Shown here: piece after piece, positions 57,572 to 64,000 of the stretch
Numbering within the stretch: position 1 is the first letter of the stretch
Layout: each line of letters starts with the position of its first letter
Assembly (NCBI GenBank): GCA_943788445.1
Contig: CALSQH010000003.1
Span: forward strand, 983,628 to 1,047,627
Source: an uncultured Pseudomonadales bacterium
Lineage (GTDB): Bacteria; Pseudomonadota; Gammaproteobacteria; Pseudomonadales; Porticoccaceae
DNA length: 64,000 nt
Reading direction: 5' to 3'
The notes under the pieces: generated by a model
What the model saw: the letters and a program-made list of their open reading frames with translations, nothing else
The model's database searches: none
Told to the model about the DNA's origin: nothing
Made by a program: the position numbers and the translations under genes

Positions 57572-58086
57572 TGGAACCTTCCCCAATGAAAAAAATTGCC
57601 GTATTTGTTGATGTGCAAAATATCTATTACACCGTTAGGGAGCAGTTTTCCTGCCACTTTAACTACAGTGAGCTGTGGCGTCGGGTTAGTCAGCAGGGTG
57701 AGATTGTGCTGGCAAATGCCTATGCGATTGAGCGCAATGACCCGGGGCAAAGAGGTTTTCAGCAGCGCTTGCGGGAGATTGGTTTTGAGGTGAAATTAAA
57801 ACCCTATATTCAGCGCAGCGATGGATCGGCAAAAGGTGATTGGGATGTGGGTCTGGCTATTGATGTGATGGACGCGGCGGCCAATCATGATCAGACCGTA
57901 GACGATAAAATAGACCATATAGTACTGCTCTCAGGGGATGGTGATTTTGATTTGCTTATTGAGAGAGTGAAGACCGGTTATGGGATTGATACAACGGTCT
58001 TTGGTGTTAACTCATTAACGGCAGCATCGCTAATCAATGCCGCCGCTGTATTTGAACCTATTCAGGGGTCACTGCTTTTAAAGTGA
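57571..58086 (+). CDS. NYN-domain (LabA/DUF88-like) protein
   Basis: A 171-aa PIN-like NYN ribonuclease-type protein. IAVFVDVQNIYYTV has the first Asp, KGDWDVGLAIDVM and LLSGDGDFDLLIERVK give the other acidic residues of the metal centre, and FGVNSLTAASLINAA the end strand. Start ATG 57571 overlaps the regulator stop; ATG 57586 is an alternative. Coupling to a HutC-type regulator is unusual for this family. Confidence 0.85.
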   Translation: MEPSPMKKIAVFVDVQNIYYTVREQFSCHFNYSELWRRVSQQGEIVLANAYAIERNDPGQRGFQQRLREIGFEVKLKPYIQRSDGSAKGDWDVGLAIDVMDAAANHDQTVDDKIDHIVLLSGDGDFDLLIERVKTGYGIDTTVFGVNSLTAASLINAAAVFEPIQGSLLLK

Positions 58087-58133
58087 AGTGCGAAAAGTAA
58101 GCACTTAAAAACAAAGCTTTCTGCCTGTAGCTA

Positions 58134-58520
58134 TCAAGTAATAATTCCACCACCGCCCATGCCGCCACCCATACCACCATTGCCGCCGCCCTGACCGGGC
58201 ACCACAATCTGCGAGGCCTGTTCACGGCGCATCTTTTCCAGCTCTCTGCTGGCTTCATCTACGGCAATTTGTGCTTTAGCGGCAAAGTCACTGGCCGCTT
58301 CACCAATAGTGTTGCCGTCGAGCTGGAAGTTCAGTGGAAGCGCGCCCATTGGGGTCATTATTTGCGCGGCACCAAAAAAGGTTGTCTCGCGATCAGGGTC
58401 GTCGCTGCCATCGGCCTTAATAGGGACCAATTTACGGATGGTACCCAATTTTTGATCGGTAAAGTTTTCTTCGCGAAACAGTCCATTGGGGTCCATTTCG
58501 GTATCGTTTGCTGTAGTCAT
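58134..58520 (-). CDS. Conserved hypothetical protein with glycine-rich tail
   Basis: A 128-aa protein without signal peptide or TM. Residues 1-60 contain GLFREENFTDQKLGTIRKL, VPIKADGSDDPDR and TTFFGAAQIMTPMGALPLNF. A helix (AAKAQIAVDEASRELEKMRR) follows, then a Gly/Met-rich tail ending GGGGIIT. I do not recognise a named family. Start ATG 58520 fits better than the in-frame upstream codon, which would run into arsJ. Confidence 0.68.
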   Translation of the reverse strand: MTTANDTEMDPNGLFREENFTDQKLGTIRKLVPIKADGSDDPDRETTFFGAAQIMTPMGALPLNFQLDGNTIGEAASDFAAKAQIAVDEASRELEKMRREQASQIVVPGQGGGNGGMGGGMGGGGIIT

Positions 58521-58632
58521 AGAATTATCTTTCTTAAAGTGAAAAGTGTATTTAATAGTGTATTTAGATGTAGCGCACCCTAGCAGACATGGGGTATCAG
58601 TAAAAGGCTCTTGGTTAATGGCTTTAGAGCTT

Positions 58633-59811
58633 TTAGCGAGGCAGTTTCCAAGAGATAGCCGCAGCCACAATCAAAAGTACAGAAGAGCCAATCAGACAGG
58701 CAGCCAGACCGTAATGTTGGTAAATCAATCCGGATAGCAGGGTGCAGACCAATCGACCTGCAGCGTTGGCCATATAGTAAAAGCCCACATCCAGAGAGGC
58801 GCCATCTTCTCGGGCATAGGAGACAATCAGGTAGGAGTGAACCGATGAGTTGATGGCAAACAGTGCACCAAATATTAGCAGCCCAGCGATTATGAGTAGT
58901 TCAGTGTTCCACTCTAGATAGAGGCCTATAGCTATAAGCGCTGGAAGTAGGCAGATCGCCGCTACCCACTCAAAGGCAGTCTTCCCCGATGCCTCGGTGA
59001 CCTTGGGTGCCAGAGCTTGCATAGCGCCATAGCCAATAATCCAGACGGCTAATAGGCTGCCGACCTGGGTATAGCTCCAGCTCAATTCACTCTGCAAAAA
59101 CACCGGCAGAGCAACGACAAACCAGATATCTCTGGAGCCAAACAGAAAAAATCGTGCGGCACTTAGGCGATTAATAGCCGCGCTTTTGGAGAATAACTGG
59201 GTAAATTTACTGCGCTGTTTAGCTATCCCAGTGCTGCGGTTTAAGAGTATCAGGCTGAACAAAAATACCGCGGATAAGAGTGCCGCCATAGTGCCCACAG
59301 CGCCTTGAAAGCCAACAGCGGCCAGCAGCCAACCACCGAGGAAAAAGCCAAGGCCTTTGAGGGCATTTTTTGAGCCGGTCAGCATTGCCACCCAGCGGTA
59401 AAGTCGGTTTTGACTGTCGTCGGGAACCAGAGATTTAATACTGGTTTTGGCACTCATTTTATTCAGGTCTTTAGCTATACCCGAGAGTGCTTGAGCAACC
59501 ATGACATAGGCTACGCTGAGCATCGAGCTGTCGACCAACAGCATACACAGGGCGACGATCTGCAGTGCCAGTCCCAGTTGCATGGTGATGGTTAGCCCAA
59601 TCGCCGTCGCCAGCCAGCCGCCGAGTAGGTTGGTGACCATGCCGAAGAATTCATAGAGTAAAAACAGACCGGCGATCTCAAGGGGGCTAAAGCCCAGCCC
59701 ATGAAAAAACAGCACCACGAGCATTCGCAATGCGCCATCGGTAAGCGTAAAGGCCCAATAATTCAGAGTGACAATCATGTATTGGGTGGTTGCCGATTTA
59801 AGCTCAAGCAT
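58633..59811 (-). CDS. arsJ: Organoarsenical efflux MFS transporter ArsJ
   Basis: 12-TM MFS permease with the ArsJ opening YMIVTLNYWAFTLTDGALRM, then LEIAGLFLLYEFFGMVTNLL and the DGASLDVGFYYMANAAGR region of the second half. ArsJ exports 1-arseno-3-phosphoglycerate formed by its partner GAPDH, so arsenate is removed without reduction to arsenite. The partner gene ends 20 bp upstream, which makes the assignment firm. The 392 aa match. No arsR regulator is seen next to it. Confidence 0.93.
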   Translation of the reverse strand: MLELKSATTQYMIVTLNYWAFTLTDGALRMLVVLFFHGLGFSPLEIAGLFLLYEFFGMVTNLLGGWLATAIGLTITMQLGLALQIVALCMLLVDSSMLSVAYVMVAQALSGIAKDLNKMSAKTSIKSLVPDDSQNRLYRWVAMLTGSKNALKGLGFFLGGWLLAAVGFQGAVGTMAALLSAVFLFSLILLNRSTGIAKQRSKFTQLFSKSAAINRLSAARFFLFGSRDIWFVVALPVFLQSELSWSYTQVGSLLAVWIIGYGAMQALAPKVTEASGKTAFEWVAAICLLPALIAIGLYLEWNTELLIIAGLLIFGALFAINSSVHSYLIVSYAREDGASLDVGFYYMANAAGRLVCTLLSGLIYQHYGLAACLIGSSVLLIVAAAISWKLPR

Positions 59812-59831
59812 AGTGGTGGGCGGTTATGCGT

Positions 59832-60839
59832 TTAATCTTTGATAGAGGCGGCAACCTTCGCAGCCAGCTCCATCATGCGATTGACGTAACCCACTTCGTT
59901 GTCATACCAGATAAGTACTTTCACTTGCGAGTTATTGATAACCATGGTCGATAGGCCATCGACAATTCCCGAGCGTTTATCATTGGTGTAATCCACCGAT
60001 ACCAGCGGTATTTCATCAAAACCCAGAATGCCTTTTAGTCGCCCTTCTGCAGCTGTTTTTAGCGCACTGTTCACTTCTTCAACGGTGACATCTTGCTCGA
60101 GCTCAAAAACGCAGTCAGTTAGGGAAGCATTAGCCAGAGGAACACGAACCGCCAGACCATTTAAACGACCCTTTAGCTCAGGGAAGATCTCGGTGATAGC
60201 AGTGGCAGAGCCTGTGCTGGTCGGAATAAGCGACATACTGCTGGCGCGGGATCGGCGTAAATCGCTGTGGTATTCATCGAGAATACACTGGGTGTTAGTA
60301 ATATCGTGGATGGTGGTTATGGCACCGTGTTTTATGCCAAAGGTTTTCTGGAGTACGTCGATGACCGGCGCCAGACAGTTGGTAGTGCAGGAGGCGGCGG
60401 TGACTATGGCCTGATCTTGATACTGGTCGTCGTTAACGCCCATGACGATATTTAATGTGCCATCTTTTACCGGCGCAGAGACCACAACTTTTTTAACGCC
60501 CTGATCAAAGTAGGGTGCCAGAAGTTGCTGAGATTTAAATTTACCGCTGCACTCAATCACCATATCCACACCGGACCAGTCGGTATCTTCGATATTTTTA
60601 TTTTGCGAGTAGCTAATGCTGCGATCGCCGATCTGAATTGATGAGCTGCCTTCAGCTGAGCTGATCTCTTCGTCCCAGGTGCCATGCACCGAGTCGTACT
60701 TTAAGAGATGTGCAGCGCTCTTGGCATCGCCGGCGACTTCGTTGATATGGACAATTTCAAAGTTGTCCCAGTGCCACGCAGCGCGTAAGGATAGTCTGCC
60801 CATGCGGCCAAAGCCGTTAATTCCGATTCTGATAGTCAT
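59832..60839 (-). CDS. ArsJ-associated glyceraldehyde-3-phosphate dehydrogenase
   Basis: NAD-type [25 protein letters not shown] gives the Rossmann GxGxx[14 protein letters not shown] the catalytic Cys, [15 protein letters not shown] the phosphate site, and [12 protein letters not shown] the C-terminus. I choose ATG 60839 (335 aa), the usual start of this subgroup, although GTG 60869 is open. Pairing with arsJ indicates use of arsenate in place of phosphate to give 1-arseno-3-phosphoglycerate. The central glycolytic GAPDH is probably elsewhere. Confidence 0.93.
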   Translation of the reverse strand: MTIRIGINGFGRMGRLSLRAAWHWDNFEIVHINEVAGDAKSAAHLLKYDSVHGTWDEEISSAEGSSSIQIGDRSISYSQNKNIEDTDWSGVDMVIECSGKFKSQQLLAPYFDQGVKKVVVSAPVKDGTLNIVMGVNDDQYQDQAIVTAASCTTNCLAPVIDVLQKTFGIKHGAITTIHDITNTQCILDEYHSDLRRSRASSMSLIPTSTGSATAITEIFPELKGRLNGLAVRVPLANASLTDCVFELEQDVTVEEVNSALKTAAEGRLKGILGFDEIPLVSVDYTNDKRSGIVDGLSTMVINNSQVKVLIWYDNEVGYVNRMMELAAKVAASIKD

Positions 60840-60870
60840 AGGTTTTTTAAATCTCTGTTGGTTGATCACT

Positions 60871-60960
60871 TATTAAGAGCTTTTTATTACGAGCTTTTCT
60901 TTTACTACAGTTTTATTACAGCAGTGTGACTCAGCAGCTTTTGTCGACACAGCTCACAAT
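60871..60960. repeat. Short degenerate repeat cluster A (AGCTTTTTATTAC type)
   Basis: Successive units such as AGAGCTTTTTATTAC, GAGCTTTTCTTTTAC, AGTTTTATTAC and AGCAGCTTTTGTCGAC. The 34 bp at 60877-60910 are repeated imperfectly in the same orientation at 61458-61492, beyond the 55-aa gene. It lies upstream of the gapdh start. Confidence 0.55.
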
Positions 60961-61060
60961 ATTCTGGCACGCAGGGCTATTTGAGAACCGGCGAACATTA
61001 AAACTGCGAACAGTTCGTGAGAAATCACCGAATAAAACGATTTCAATGAACTTTCTATTT

Positions 61061-61116
61061 AGAGCTATAGATACAGAGCTCCTAATAAAGAGCTTTCCAT
61101 CAAGAGCTTTAAGTAA
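61061..61116. repeat. Tandem repeat cluster B: four 14-bp units
   Basis: Four contiguous 14-bp units each begin with AGAGCT (AGAGCTATAGATAC, AGAGCTCCTAATAA, AGAGCTTTCCATCA, AGAGCTTTAAGTAA). They end 7 bp before the ribosome-binding site of the 55-aa gene. Confidence 0.7.
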
Positions 61117-61136
61117 ATAGCAAAGAGGAATCATCA

Positions 61137-61304
61137 ATGAATGTTTTAGGTATTGCCAGTTTGTTTTTAATTGCCTGTGGCGCGTTATTTGGCGCTTCGA
61201 TTGGCATTTTCGCCTACGGCGCAGATTTTTGGACCAGCATAGGCATTGGCTGTGGACTTGGCGCCTGTGTTGCTGTCAGCGAATTTTCTCCCATGTTTGA
61301 TTAA
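61137..61304 (+). CDS. Small hydrophobic membrane protein (55 aa)
   Basis: A 55-aa protein too short for routine gene callers. The start ATG has AGAGGA 8 bp upstream. It is strongly hydrophobic with Gly/Ala/Cys: MNVLGIASLFLIACGALFGA, then a central FAYGADFW, then a second helix with GIGCGLGACVAV and the ending EFSPMFD. Two TM segments are likely. A good terminator at 61429 on the same strand supports expression. Repeats sit directly before and after it. No family is recognised. Confidence 0.65.
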   Translation: MNVLGIASLFLIACGALFGASIGIFAYGADFWTSIGIGCGLGACVAVSEFSPMFD

Positions 61305-61309
61305 AGGGT

Positions 61310-61374
61310 TCGACTAAAAAGCTTGATTAGAGAGCTCGACTAAATAGCCCCACTAAATAGCTCCACTAAAAAGT
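61310..61374. repeat. Tandem repeat cluster C: five 13-bp units
   Basis: Five consecutive 13-bp units follow the 55-aa gene stop: TCGACTAAAAAGC, TTGATTAGAGAGC, TCGACTAAATAGC, CCCACTAAATAGC, TCCACTAAAAAGT. They share AAGC/GAGC cores with clusters A and B. Confidence 0.72.
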
Positions 61375-61428
61375 TTTATAAAAGGTATTCAACACCCAAA
61401 GTTTAAATCGTACTTCTCCTCCCATTTT

Positions 61429-61454
61429 AGGCCACCGAAAGGTGGCCTTTTTTT
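61429..61454 (+). terminator. Intrinsic terminator after the 55-aa gene
   Basis: GGCCACC, tetraloop GAAA, GGTGGCC, then seven T. It is oriented for the plus strand. Confidence 0.92.
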
Positions 61455-61457
61455 GGG

Positions 61458-61497
61458 CAGGCTTTTTATTCGAGCAGTTTTTTACTAGACAGCTTAG
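61458..61497. repeat. Repeat cluster D (copy of cluster A)
   Basis: AGGCTTTTTATTCG, AGCAGTTTTTTACTAG and ACAGCTTAG mirror cluster A in the same orientation. The cluster overlaps the slyD stop codon by its last bases. Confidence 0.55.
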
Positions 61498-61979
61498 TGC
61501 TGATGTCCGCCAGCGCCGTGAACATGGCCGTGCTCAAGTTCTTCTGCCGTTGCTTCGCGCACATCTGCGATAGTGACATCAAAGTTAAGGGCCTTTCCTG
61601 CCAGAGGGTGGTTGCCATCGACAGTAACAGTCTCATCAGTAACCGCGGTAACGGTTACAGGAACGGCTCCGCCCTGACCAGTTTGCGCTTCAAACTGCAT
61701 ACCAATCTCAATGCTCTCAACACCTTGGAAAGCAGTGCGTGGCACGTCCTGAATCAGCTCTTCCTGAACTGGGCCGTAGCCTTCTTCAGCAGTAACGGCA
61801 ACGTTTAGCTGGTCGCCAGCTGATTTACCTTCAAGTGCATTTTCCAATCCGGGAATAATATTGCCTGCTCCATGCAGATAAGCCAATGGGTCTTTGCCTG
61901 CAGAGCTGTCGATTTCCTGGCCTGCATCATCAGTCAATAAGTAATGAAAACTTACGGCGCTATTTTCTTTAATTGTCAT
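61494..61979 (-). CDS. slyD: FKBP-type peptidyl-prolyl isomerase (SlyD-like)
   Basis: Two-domain FKBP/IF (insert-in-flap) isomerase and chaperone. VSFHYLLTDDAGQEIDSS opens the FKBP core, DPLAYLHGAGNIIPGLENAL is the active-site turn, and EEGYGPVQEELIQDVPRTAF starts the inserted flap domain. NHPLAGKALNFDVTIADVRE is the closing strand. A His-rich C-terminus (HGHVHGAGGHQH) is suited to Ni or Zn. The 161 aa match short SlyD/FkpB relatives. Confidence 0.92.
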   Translation of the reverse strand: MTIKENSAVSFHYLLTDDAGQEIDSSAGKDPLAYLHGAGNIIPGLENALEGKSAGDQLNVAVTAEEGYGPVQEELIQDVPRTAFQGVESIEIGMQFEAQTGQGGAVPVTVTAVTDETVTVDGNHPLAGKALNFDVTIADVREATAEELEHGHVHGAGGHQH

Positions 61980-62155
61980 TGTTCGTTCCTGGTAGCTTGT
62001 AAAAAGGTTGTTTTAAAAAGTGGTTTTAGTCGGTGTTACTTTAAAGGGCGCCATTATGCGCGAATGAGTCCTAAATATCGACTCTCTGCTGTACAGCGGG
62101 AAAATCCGGTTGTAAAAACAAAAGATCGCCTTACACTCTTTACGGATAATATTAG

Positions 62156-62174
62156 CTGTCATATTTATGTCATA
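62156..62174 (+). promoter_or_regulatory. Pho box upstream of phoB
   Basis: CTGTCATATTTATGTCATA has the two TGTCAT repeats 11 bp apart that PhoB binds. It lies 50 bp before the phoB start and supports autoregulation. Confidence 0.85.
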
Positions 62175-62223
62175 CATTCGCCATTAAATGAGTCGTCTAT
62201 AAATGAATGATAAGGTTATTACC

Positions 62224-62925
62224 ATGCCGAAGCATACGGTTTTAATCGTCGATGACGAAGCGGCGATTCGAGATATGTTGTGTATAGCACTGGAAGCGGC
62301 AGATTTTAATGTATTGGATGCAGAGAATGCGCAACAGGCTCACGCCGCGATAATTGATAAACAACCTGATCTGGTCTTGCTGGATTGGATGATGCCTGGC
62401 ACCACCGGGCTGGAATTATTGCGACGGCTTAAGCGTGATGATCTGACCGCCAGAATTCCGGTGATTATGCTTACCGCCAAAGCTGAGGAAGATAGCAAAA
62501 TTTCCGGTCTTGATGCCGGCGCTGATGACTTTATTCCCAAACCCTTTTCTCCGCGCGAGTTGATTTCCCGCGTCAAGGCCGTTCTTAGACGCGTTGGCCG
62601 TGAAGAGCTTCAGGAGCCTATCTCTATAGGTCAGCTGGTATTTGACCCGATCGGACACCGGGTGAGTATTGCTGATCAGGCGATTAATCTGGGTCCCACC
62701 GAATACCGGCTTTTGCAATTCTTCCTCACCCATCAAGAGCGAGTTTACTCCCGCGACCAGATTCTCGATTATGTCTGGGGTGGCAATGTCTACCTCGATG
62801 AGCGAACGGTGGATGTTCATATTCGTCGTCTGCGCAAAGCAATTTCGGTTGCAGGACATGAAAACTATGTGCAGACTGTGCGCGGAGCAGGCTACCGTTT
62901 TTCAGCCCAGCTAAAAAATGCTTAA
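62224..62925 (+). CDS. phoB: Phosphate regulon response regulator PhoB
   Basis: OmpR-family activator of phosphate-starvation genes. The receiver has TVLIVDDEAAIRDML, phospho-Asp in DLVLLDWMMPGTTG and Lys in DFIPKPFSPREL. The winged helix is LGPTEYRLLQFFLTHQERVY and RTVDVHIRRLRKAI ending in VRGAGYRFS. I take ATG 62224 (MPKHTVLIV, 233 aa, AAGG upstream); ATG 62203 is open but lacks a ribosome-binding site. A Pho box precedes it and phoR follows. Confidence 0.95.
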   Translation: MPKHTVLIVDDEAAIRDMLCIALEAADFNVLDAENAQQAHAAIIDKQPDLVLLDWMMPGTTGLELLRRLKRDDLTARIPVIMLTAKAEEDSKISGLDAGADDFIPKPFSPRELISRVKAVLRRVGREELQEPISIGQLVFDPIGHRVSIADQAINLGPTEYRLLQFFLTHQERVYSRDQILDYVWGGNVYLDERTVDVHIRRLRKAISVAGHENYVQTVRGAGYRFSAQLKNA

Positions 62926-62942
62926 TAGAGGGTGTAAATTCG

Positions 62943-64000
62943 TTGCGACCGGGAATGCATACAGAGATATGGCGTGTGGTATTGGTATGCCTGTTCTCCC
63001 TGTTATTTGGTCTGAGCCTCGGCGCTCCCTTTGAATTATTTCTCGCCGGAGTCGTTATCTACGTACTCTGGACCTTCCGCATAATCAATCTGATATTCAG
63101 CTGGATCGATAAAGGTATGCGCGGCACTCCTCCGGACACCGACGGTGTCTGGGGCGAAATTAGCGATACGTTAAATCGCCAGCGCCGCCGCCATCGCCGC
63201 ACCCAGGAAAAAATGCGCCGCACCATTAATCGAGTCACTCGGCTAACTGAAGCCCTGGGCGAAGGTATTTTGGTCTTGCGCAGTGATCTGACCATAGACT
63301 GGTGGAATAGCTCTGCGGCAAAGCTGTTGGGTTTACGCTCTGTTGATCGCGGCAGCGCAGTGACAAATTTAATTCGCGACCCGGCTTTTGTCAGTTATAT
63401 CACCCAGAAAGAATTTGTTGGCGCTCTCAAACTGAACACTTCAAGTCCCACCGGCACTATGCAGCAATTTGCCGCCTCATACTTTGGTGCCGATGAAATT
63501 GTTCTGGTGGTTACTGATATAAGCCGCCTCGACGGCCTTGAGCAGTTGCGCAAAGAATTTGTTGGCAATGTTTCCCATGAGTTGCGCACACCACTGACGG
63601 TGATGCGCGGTTATCTGGAAACCCTGCAGCTTATGCCTTCGGACAATCCGATTTCCGGCAAGGCGTATGCCCAGATGTCTGAGCAGGTCGATCGTATGCA
63701 GTCTCTGGCTGACGACCTAATTATGATTTCCAGACTGGAAGCCGATGACCAGAAGCCGGCTTTTGAAACGGTAGGTCTGGCGGATCTACTTAAAGAGATT
63801 GTCGCTGAAGCTGAGTTGCTCAGTAATGGTAAACATAAAATAACCCTCAACTGCCCCGAGGCGGTTAGTGTTGAGGCTGACCCCAAGGATATCCGCAGTG
63901 TGTTGGGCAATCTGGTCTTTAATGCGGTGCGCCACAATCCGGATGGGGCATCTGTTGCGGTCACTGTGACCAGCTATGGGGGCTTTATTAATATCTCGGT
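62943..64000 (+). CDS. phoR: Phosphate sensor histidine kinase PhoR (cut by window end)
   Basis: Partial gene running off the right end, so no stop is seen. Two N-terminal TM helices (about 10-45) are followed by a basic linker with many Arg (RQRRRHRRTQEKMRR) and a PAS domain (EALGEGILVLRSDLTIDWWN). The H-box is NVSHELRTPLTVMRGYLETL, followed by the N-box start VLGNLVFNAVRHNPDG. TTG 62943 with AGAGGGTG upstream is the preferred start; ATG 62955 is in frame but too far from that site. The gene starts 17 bp after phoB. Confidence 0.93.
   Translation, partial: MRPGMHTEIWRVVLVCLFSLLFGLSLGAPFELFLAGVVIYVLWTFRIINLIFSWIDKGMRGTPPDTDGVWGEISDTLNRQRRRHRRTQEKMRRTINRVTRLTEALGEGILVLRSDLTIDWWNSSAAKLLGLRSVDRGSAVTNLIRDPAFVSYITQKEFVGALKLNTSSPTGTMQQFAASYFGADEIVLVVTDISRLDGLEQLRKEFVGNVSHELRTPLTVMRGYLETLQLMPSDNPISGKAYAQMSEQVDRMQSLADDLIMISRLEADDQKPAFETVGLADLLKEIVAEAELLSNGKHKITLNCPEAVSVEADPKDIRSVLGNLVFNAVRHNPDGASVAVTVTSYGGFINIS

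Noticed and set aside
61310..61374. CRISPR array
   Set aside because: 13-bp direct units without spacers, too short and degenerate, and no cas genes in the window.

Overview
The window looks like a chromosomal segment of a marine gammaproteobacterium. Gene content and order match Pseudomonas and the Cellvibrionales (SAR92/Porticoccaceae-like bacteria), but the exact lineage is an inference. Gene density is high and base composition is moderate. I see no rRNA, tRNA, CRISPR array, prophage or intact insertion sequence. It is mostly core genome with accessory islands.

Layout. 0.1-9.9 kb: an orphan GspE/PilB-type ATPase, glnE, ilvE, then an envelope-sugar locus (glycosyltransferase, capsule-type protein, sulfotransferase, waaA). 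In Pseudomonas the LPS core genes sit in the interval between ilvE and waaA. 9.9-18.3 kb: the classical tolC / nudF-yqiB-cpdA-yqiA-parE-parC neighbourhood. 18.7-24.1 kb: an MscS channel and a YeaQ-type membrane protein facing ctpA-envC-gpmI. 24.2-28.8 kb: uup and a frameshifted RND/MMPL exporter. 29-31.6 kb: an accessory patch with a lipoprotein, a LuxR-type autoinducer-binding protein lacking a DNA-binding domain, a divergent XRE regulator, REP-like repeats and an RDD membrane protein. 31.6-39.3 kb: a frameshifted PPi-type phosphofructokinase, a lipoprotein-autotransporter subtilase, mpl, dtd-pip and tag. 39.3-47.9 kb: a large CotH-kinase lipoprotein, two c-di-GMP-family proteins with altered active sites, and typA. 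48-53.5 kb: a nitrogen-control block: a ThiI rhodanese-only gene, glnA, a DUF4124 protein and ntrBC, with clear NtrC sites and sigma-54 promoters. 53.6-56.7 kb: secB-grxC-rhodanese, a PHP nuclease, SprT and GIY-YIG. 56.8-58.1 kb: a HutC-type regulator overlapping a NYN-domain gene. 58.1-61.5 kb: the arsenate pair gapdh-arsJ, then a repeat-flanked 55-aa membrane protein. 61.5-64 kb: slyD, phoB (with a Pho box) and the 5' part of phoR, cut by the window end.

How genes work together. glnE, glnA and ntrBC form one nitrogen circuit: GlnE would modify GlnA at Tyr397, which is present, and NtrC would act at sites before both glnA and ntrB. gapdh and arsJ together would make and export 1-arseno-3-phosphoglycerate. 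envC with other envelope genes serves cell division, and mpl serves murein recycling. phoBR senses phosphate, which is physiologically linked to arsenate uptake.

The observations most worth a second look are: the autoinducer-binding protein/XRE pair bounded by repeats; the stand-alone ThiI rhodanese domain upstream of glnA; the short-repeat clusters around the 55-aa gene; the GGNEF protein that keeps its inhibitory site; the HutC-like regulator with three operator-like sites; and the sulfotransferase in the LPS locus. Two genes carry single-base frameshifts in the same direction, which may be sequence errors.
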